Source: Margaritispora aquatica
Taxonomy: Eukaryota > Ascomycota > Leotiomycetes > Helotiales > Discinellaceae
Length of the DNA stretch: 64,000 nt
Direction of reading: 5' to 3'
NCBI GenBank assembly: GCA_007644065.1
Contig: VJWN01000006.1
Location: forward strand, 310,001-374,000
Part shown: one piece after another, positions 59,621 to 64,000 of the stretch
How the letters are laid out: every line of letters begins with the position of its first letter
Numbering within the stretch: position 1 is the stretch's first letter
The notes under the pieces: model-generated
Seen by the model: only the letters and a program-made list of their open reading frames with translations
Database searches by the model: none
What the model was told of the DNA's origin: nothing
Translations under genes and position numbers: made by a program

Positions 59621-60162
59621 CTTGAGATTCGTCAATTCAAGGCTTCGAATTTCCGAGTCGTTCAAGTTTTAATGCGATAAGATCTTGGACGAGGTAAGCC
59701 AGGTGTTCCAATTCGACTTGTGGAAAAGAAACGTCATGATCCGATCGAACAAAATTTCGCGAAAAGTAGGCTCTACCTAAAAGGCAATATGAGCATGAAT
59801 TCCCTATATTGAGTAGTGATTATGACTCAGTATCGACAGACAGGCTTAATATTGTCATGAAATCAGGCAGTTAAATGACAAATTTACTTCTAGATTGGCA
59901 TCACGTGGATGCGCCCCTGAGTTCCTTAAGCGAGGCGAAGTGGAGTTTGAATTTTGGGCTACTTTGAATCCCTTACGAGAATACGAAGCTATTCAAGGAA
60001 TGGTCTCAAATCAATTGGGGAATAAAGTTTTGAGGTATGTCTATTTCCTTGTTTAGTATCCCAACGCCAATTGCATCGCATGGTGGTAAATTCCGTCACC
60101 AGTAACTGCTCTTACAGATCGCAACCAATGTCCTTCGCATAGCCTCCAAGGCCTCCTCGCAT
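59621..60162. other. Spacer between the two WCPSC paralogues
   Basis: 542 AT-rich bases with no supported feature; includes the promoter of paralogue A and the 3' UTR of paralogue B. Confidence 0.5.
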
Positions 60163-60888
60163 TCACAGCAGAGCCCGCGCGAAGATATCTCTTCTTCTTC
60201 TCTCATCGACTTCCTCAGCCCCTGCCTTCTCCGCAGCGTCTTGCAAATGCTCGCCATCACTAGAATCGCTATCCTTTTCTTCCGAAATCAAGAACCCCAA
60301 GTTCATAGCATCAGTAAATATGTCTAGCTCTATTGTCAATTTCTCAAAGCTCTCTGAGATACTATCCATTGTATCAGCAGCATAATGAGACAATGTCAAG
60401 CGGTCAAGAGCAGAATTCAAGTCGACATTTTTTCCGAGGTCATTCTCGAAAGCAAGACTCTGATTATCTCTCAGAGGGGCGGATAGAGCTTCGATGCGAC
60501 CACTCAGGATGCCTTTGTGATAGGCAATGAGAAGTTCCAATCTGTCTTGATTATTCTCCGAGTTGTCGTTATTTTGCCAAAATCGTGTTTGAATGTTGGG
60601 TAGTCTTTCGAACATTCTTCTAGTTAGGGCATCGCTCCGAAATGACAAGCAAGAGGGACACCATTGAGGGTGGAAAACCAAAAGAACATCAGCAAGAGTT
60701 CCATCAGGTCTAAGGATATTGGAATCCAATTCCACCGAAATGTGCTCGTGCAGATGAATTTCGTAGAGATGGCGACACGCCGCATGAATGTGAGGCATGA
60801 AGTTGTGGAGGTTGTGAATTTCTTGGGCCACAGTTCGTCGGCTAGTGGTTGGACCCTGTGGTCGATTGAGGCGTCGATGCGGTGCCAT
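60163..60888 (-). CDS. WCPSC-motif protein B, paralogue of the neighbouring gene
   Basis: Single exon of 241 aa from ATG 60888 (MAPHRRLNRP). Shared blocks with the neighbour: LLVFHPQWCPSCLSFRSDAL, LLIAYHKGILSGRIEALSAP and a charged C-terminus, LQDAAEKAGAEEVDERRRRD. The N-termini (about 60 residues) and the region between shared blocks differ greatly, so the duplication is old or diverged fast. This copy has a more acidic C-terminal third (SEEKDSDSSDGEH). The keeping of WCPSC and the GRIxALSxPL block in both copies suggests these are the functional core. Function unknown. Confidence 0.75.
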   Translation of the reverse strand: MAPHRRLNRPQGPTTSRRTVAQEIHNLHNFMPHIHAACRHLYEIHLHEHISVELDSNILRPDGTLADVLLVFHPQWCPSCLSFRSDALTRRMFERLPNIQTRFWQNNDNSENNQDRLELLIAYHKGILSGRIEALSAPLRDNQSLAFENDLGKNVDLNSALDRLTLSHYAADTMDSISESFEKLTIELDIFTDAMNLGFLISEEKDSDSSDGEHLQDAAEKAGAEEVDERRRRDIFARALL

Positions 60889-62399
60889 CTTGAAACTTGC
60901 GTACAAGACAGAAGTTCGCTGAGGACTTTGCAGGGCAGATAACCGAGGACGAAGTGAAATCCTACTCTTGGTAGCGACGTCCCAGATTTCTTTTGGAGGA
61001 GGAGGACAATGCCAGCGACTGCGAGGACAAAGTATGGCGGAAGGCGAACGTCAAATTTTTTTTGGGGGGGGAGGGGTGATGCAACCGGGTCGGACCACGA
61101 GGACGATGTCCGCGGAAGTTGGCAGATTTGACGTTTAAACCCTTCAAGGGACAGGGCCGGTTTGGATGTTGAGGACGATGTTGGCGAAGTTTGGCGAGAC
61201 TGGAGTTTGGAAACTTGGGGAAAAGGAAGCGATATATATACCTCGAGATTTCTGAGATCTGTGATTCACTGCCATATTCACTGTTTGATATCATAACTCG
61301 AATCAGGCAATAATTACACTCATGCAGGCATTGCGATGCACTTACACGTGACATTTTGCTGATTCACAAGTGTTCACCTCTTCGAAAAGGTGACACGCTG
61401 GAGCTCAGATTCATTGTATTATCCTTATTGGAAGTAGATCGTTAAGTAGACCTTTTTCTTGATCAGAGAAGCGTGTTTCTATTGTACATCTCTAACTAAA
61501 GCTACAACTGCGCATCAAGCGAGATACCATTCTTGGGCTTTGGAGTTATTAAGCTTGAGTATGTTAGGAATTTCCAGGAGTTAGAAAAAACGCAAGTCTA
61601 TAGTAAAAAGTCGAGCGTGTTAATTAAGCGGGCAGTAGACATATTATGATATTGACTTTATTGATAGCGGCATGAATCTAGTTGACATCAAGAGGAAGGA
61701 TGACAACATACCACGGAATGACACGAAAGAGAAGGATGAAAGCTAGATTCGATAAAATCGCAATACATCCAAAGTGAAATTTAAACTAGGGATAATATCG
61801 AAAATGCAAATGTTCAATGGTCGGGAGTCTCGTACTTCTGTAAAACTCTTTGTATAGGTCGTCTTTATTCCATTGATTTGCACGACAATGCATACCAAGG
61901 TCCATTCGATACTTGATCCGTATCAAAGGAATCCTTTATACAAAGGCTTACTTTTTGAGTGCTCGATATAATTCTCGAATTTATCGAAATATCAACCAAT
62001 TAGGCAAAGCCGAACCTGTTCAGCTTCTAAGAAAACATCTCAATTTTATGGTTCTTTCCTTCTAAGTACTTTATGAAACAGAACTAAGAGCAAAAATATG
62101 TTATGTTGCCACTGAATCCAATTTTGGAGAGTTCCGGAGTGCTTATTTCGTGAACATGAGCGAGTAGGGAGATAGAGATAACTCTCTTAGGGTGCGCATG
62201 ACGGTCTATATGTTTGTTGGAGTCTGGTGCACATCAATCGGGATCTAAGGTACGTATACCTGAGGTTTATTCGACAGACACTCTCAGTAGCATTCATCAA
62301 TGAGGTCCAAAGGAAACAACAAAATGCTACTTGTGCCACACTGTTCTCATCGTGTAGTGCCGCACGCACAACAAGTTAAGAACAGGCATTGACAATGTC
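60889..62399. other. Gene-poor AT-rich flank
   Basis: No supported gene. The first part contains G-rich tracts (ttttttttggggggggaggg near 61060) and three loosely similar segments around gaggaca/gaggacgatg and ggcgaag/ggaagttgg at about 61010, 61100 and 61172, possibly a degraded tandem repeat. The rest is AT-rich. Confidence 0.45.
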
Positions 62400-62730
62400 T
62401 TCTAGACAATTGGCGCACCTTAAGATCCAGTCCTTCATTATTTCGCGGACCTTACAATCCAACTTCTCCCAAAGGCAGTTTGACATTCATTGAACAATAC
62501 GGCCGCGGAGGCATTTATCGGTTGGCGCACCTTAATATTCCAAAGCCGCACATCAGAAGATATATGAACGGCACGAACCCTAAAACTATCATAACCTCAC
62601 TTGATATATATTCGACACATTTCTGCGGAAACATTGACTGAATGGCGCACCCAAAGTTTGACAACCATACCTCTAAAGATATGTCAACTCCACAAACTTC
62701 AAAACTGCCGTAACCTCAGTCCGAACGGCC
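62400..62730. repeat. Diverged direct repeats with TGGCGCACC core
   Basis: Three copies of a tggcgcacc core lie at about 62411, 62523 and 62643, spaced about 115-120 bp. Flanks also match: cggaggcatttatcggttgg (before copy 2) against cggaaacattgactgaatgg (before copy 3), and catAACCTCAC (62590) against cgtAACCTCAG (62710). This is a degraded tandem array; a reverse-orientation ggtgcgcatg occurs near 62191. Origin unknown. Confidence 0.65.
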
Positions 62731-63357
62731 ATCTTTCCAATCCACCTTGGTTTAAATTGAAGGTTTTGACAAGCTGGTGGAACTTTGATGTATTAGAACC
62801 TCGCACTGGACATTTATGAGTTAAAAGACATGTTGGCGACGCATAAAGGTAGCATTCCATTCAAGTGTTCAGATCATGCGCGAGATACTAGATGACTGGA
62901 TGTTTTTCCCTTGCGTCTGAGGTGATTTCAAATTGAACTCACTAGTGATTGAACTAATAGTACATGATTCTAAGGATTTCAATTTCATTCTTGAGGAGAA
63001 ATGAAGAATGAATTCCTTTCTCTGAGATAAGTCAAATATCTGCAAACGTCCACAATCTGAGGATGAGGTAAAATAATACTAATATTACTATCTTACCTCG
63101 AGATCAGAAATTTCATCCCAAGTAGTTACCTGACTACCCGTCAAATAACAATACAGTCTAAATATCTGTAAATCTTTTAAAGTTCATCCTCCAAAGAAAA
63201 GACCCGTCGGTCCAATTGCGGTTGGGTTCTCGCTTAAAAAAAAGTTTGCACGCAGAGATTTTGCCATTCCTTTCCCCCCCACCTCAGTAACATTTCCTTT
63301 TCAACACAACATTTCGATGTAAAATAAAGCAAAAAGAATATAATCGAGTGATTATTA
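62731..63357. other. AT-rich flank upstream of the tRNA locus
   Basis: No supported gene. An aaaaa tract at 63331-63335 lies just beyond the 3' end of the minus-strand tRNA and would be an oligo-T RNA polymerase III terminator. Confidence 0.5.
63331..63335 (-). terminator. Oligo-T Pol III terminator for tRNA-Arg
   Basis: A run of five A on the plus strand (T on the minus strand) lies about 22 nt past the 3' end of the tRNA, at the usual place for a Pol III stop. Confidence 0.6.
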
Positions 63358-63486
63358 TGACCTACGCAGGGCTCGAACTAGGTTGAAAATCAGTCTTGAA
63401 TTCTAATTGAGTAGAGGAGGAGTTAGAAGCTTACCCTGCAATCTCTTGATTCGTAGTCAAGCGCCTTACCATTGGGCCAGCAGGCC
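63358..63486 (-). tRNA. tRNA-Arg(ACG) with a 57-nt insertion in the T arm
   Basis: Read on the minus strand, bases 63486-63435 and 63377-63358 form a complete 72-nt tRNA. The acceptor GGCCTGC pairs with GTAGGTC (two G-U), the D arm is GCC/GGC, the anticodon stem CTTGA/TCAAG holds loop CTACGAA with anticodon ACG (Arg), the variable loop is AGATT, the T stem is GCAGG/CCTGC, and the T loop is TTCGAGC. The A box is TGGCCCAATGG; the spliced B box would be GGTTCGAGCCC. The anticodon loop has no intron. Instead, 57 nt separate base 53 from base 54. All stems are intact, so it is either a functional gene with an unusual intron or a tRNA gene broken by insertion. CCA is not encoded, as normal for eukaryotes. 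Confidence 0.85.
63378..63434 (-). other. GT...AG intervening sequence in the tRNA T arm
   Basis: The 57-nt insert starts GTAAGC and ends AACCTAG, with a CTGAT element 16 nt before the end. It has the size and ends of a fungal spliceosomal intron. Its exact removal restores a perfect T stem-loop; a one-base shift (GGTAAG...CCTA) is equivalent because of the flanking G. Confidence 0.75.
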
Positions 63487-64000
63487 AATGATTTATCATT
63501 GTTGATTGATGTTGGTTGCTTCGATACTTGCGGATATAAAGGACCATGGATCGAAGTCATTCTTTCTCTTCCTCCCCCTCTCGCTTATACCATCAACACA
63601 ACTGTCGATGACCATCAGCGCGTAAGGTCGCCAACACTTCTATTGCGTTGCCAGTCTCTACCAAGGAATTTCTGTTTATCCCTTATTTTCTCGTCGTTCT
63701 TTGAAAGTCTAATGTAGACTGTCGCCAATATTCTTTATAGTTCTTTTTCTTGATGTTAATTGAACTTCATCGTTGTACAATGCACTTGCGTTGTATGATA
63801 CATCAATGGACTTCTAAATCCTATAGACACATCTAGAATCCAGTAGTCTCCGGATTCAATGTTTGTCAGACATGTCTCGAAACAGTAAAGCAAACCAAGG
63901 AAACAAGAAGAGCTTCTATTCCAAGCCTTCCTCGCTAGGTGATAGACCAATGCCAGCCCGTGAACGATGACTTGTTGCACCACTTCCTTGAGATCAACAG
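63487..64000. other. 3' flank without a supported gene
   Basis: 514 bp upstream of the tRNA on its strand. Short open frames only. Confidence 0.5.

Noticed and set aside
60962..61354. 130-codon minus-strand frame upstream of WCPSC protein B
   Set aside because: Low-complexity basic/Pro composition produced by G-rich tracts; no homology I can recognise.

Overview
This window is nuclear DNA of a filamentous ascomycete (Pezizomycotina; a leotiomycete is a guess, not shown). The signs are many short GT-AG introns of roughly 45-150 nt with CTAAC/CTGAC-like branch sites, a Zn2Cys6 regulator, an RTA1-family membrane protein, a GPI-anchored Ser/Thr-rich wall protein, a GT90 glycosyltransferase and fungus-specific proteins of unknown function. 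I rebuilt 22 protein genes by joining exons by eye, using splice consensus, reading frame and family motifs. There is one tRNA gene. No operons, CRISPR arrays, rRNA genes or intact transposons were seen.

Layout. 1-12 kb: ATE1 arginyltransferase (+), a 30-copy 7-bp minisatellite, REX3 RNA exonuclease (-), an unknown small protein (-), RIX7 AAA-ATPase (-) and, divergent from it, VPS20 ESCRT-III (+). 12-20 kb: a five-exon DUF2293 protein (-), a mitochondrial carrier (-) and a GT90 glycosyltransferase (-). 20-25 kb: a 4.9-kb stretch with no convincing gene. 25-33 kb: cytochrome c (-), an unknown mitochondrial membrane protein (+), exosome subunit RRP42 (-), a short-chain dehydrogenase (+) and RFC5 clamp-loader subunit (-). 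33-44 kb: an MFS transporter (-), an AIR-type five-zinc-knuckle protein (-), the ORM sphingolipid regulator (+) and a GPI wall protein (+). 45-54 kb: an RTA1-like protein (+), a Zn2Cys6 regulator (+) and a 1385-aa protein with a histone-fold-like segment (-). 54-64 kb: gene-poor DNA holding a pair of adjacent WCPSC-motif paralogues (-), diverged repeats and a tRNA-Arg(ACG) (-).

Most genes are independent housekeeping functions. RNA metabolism recurs (REX3, RIX7, RRP42, AIR; the last two belong to one decay machine, exosome plus TRAMP), as do membrane and lipid functions (VPS20, ORM, RTA1, MFS, GT90).

The most unusual observations are: (1) the tRNA-Arg(ACG) carries a 57-nt GT...AG insertion exactly between T-stem base 53 and T-loop base 54, not at the canonical 37/38 site; removing it restores a perfect cloverleaf. 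(2) The zinc-cluster regulator restores its CX2CX6C spacing and reading frame only if two back-to-back introns flank a 2-nt exon, or through a closely related twin-intron route that gives a poorer spacing. (3) An apparently uncharacterised WCPSC protein family occurs as an adjacent diverged pair.
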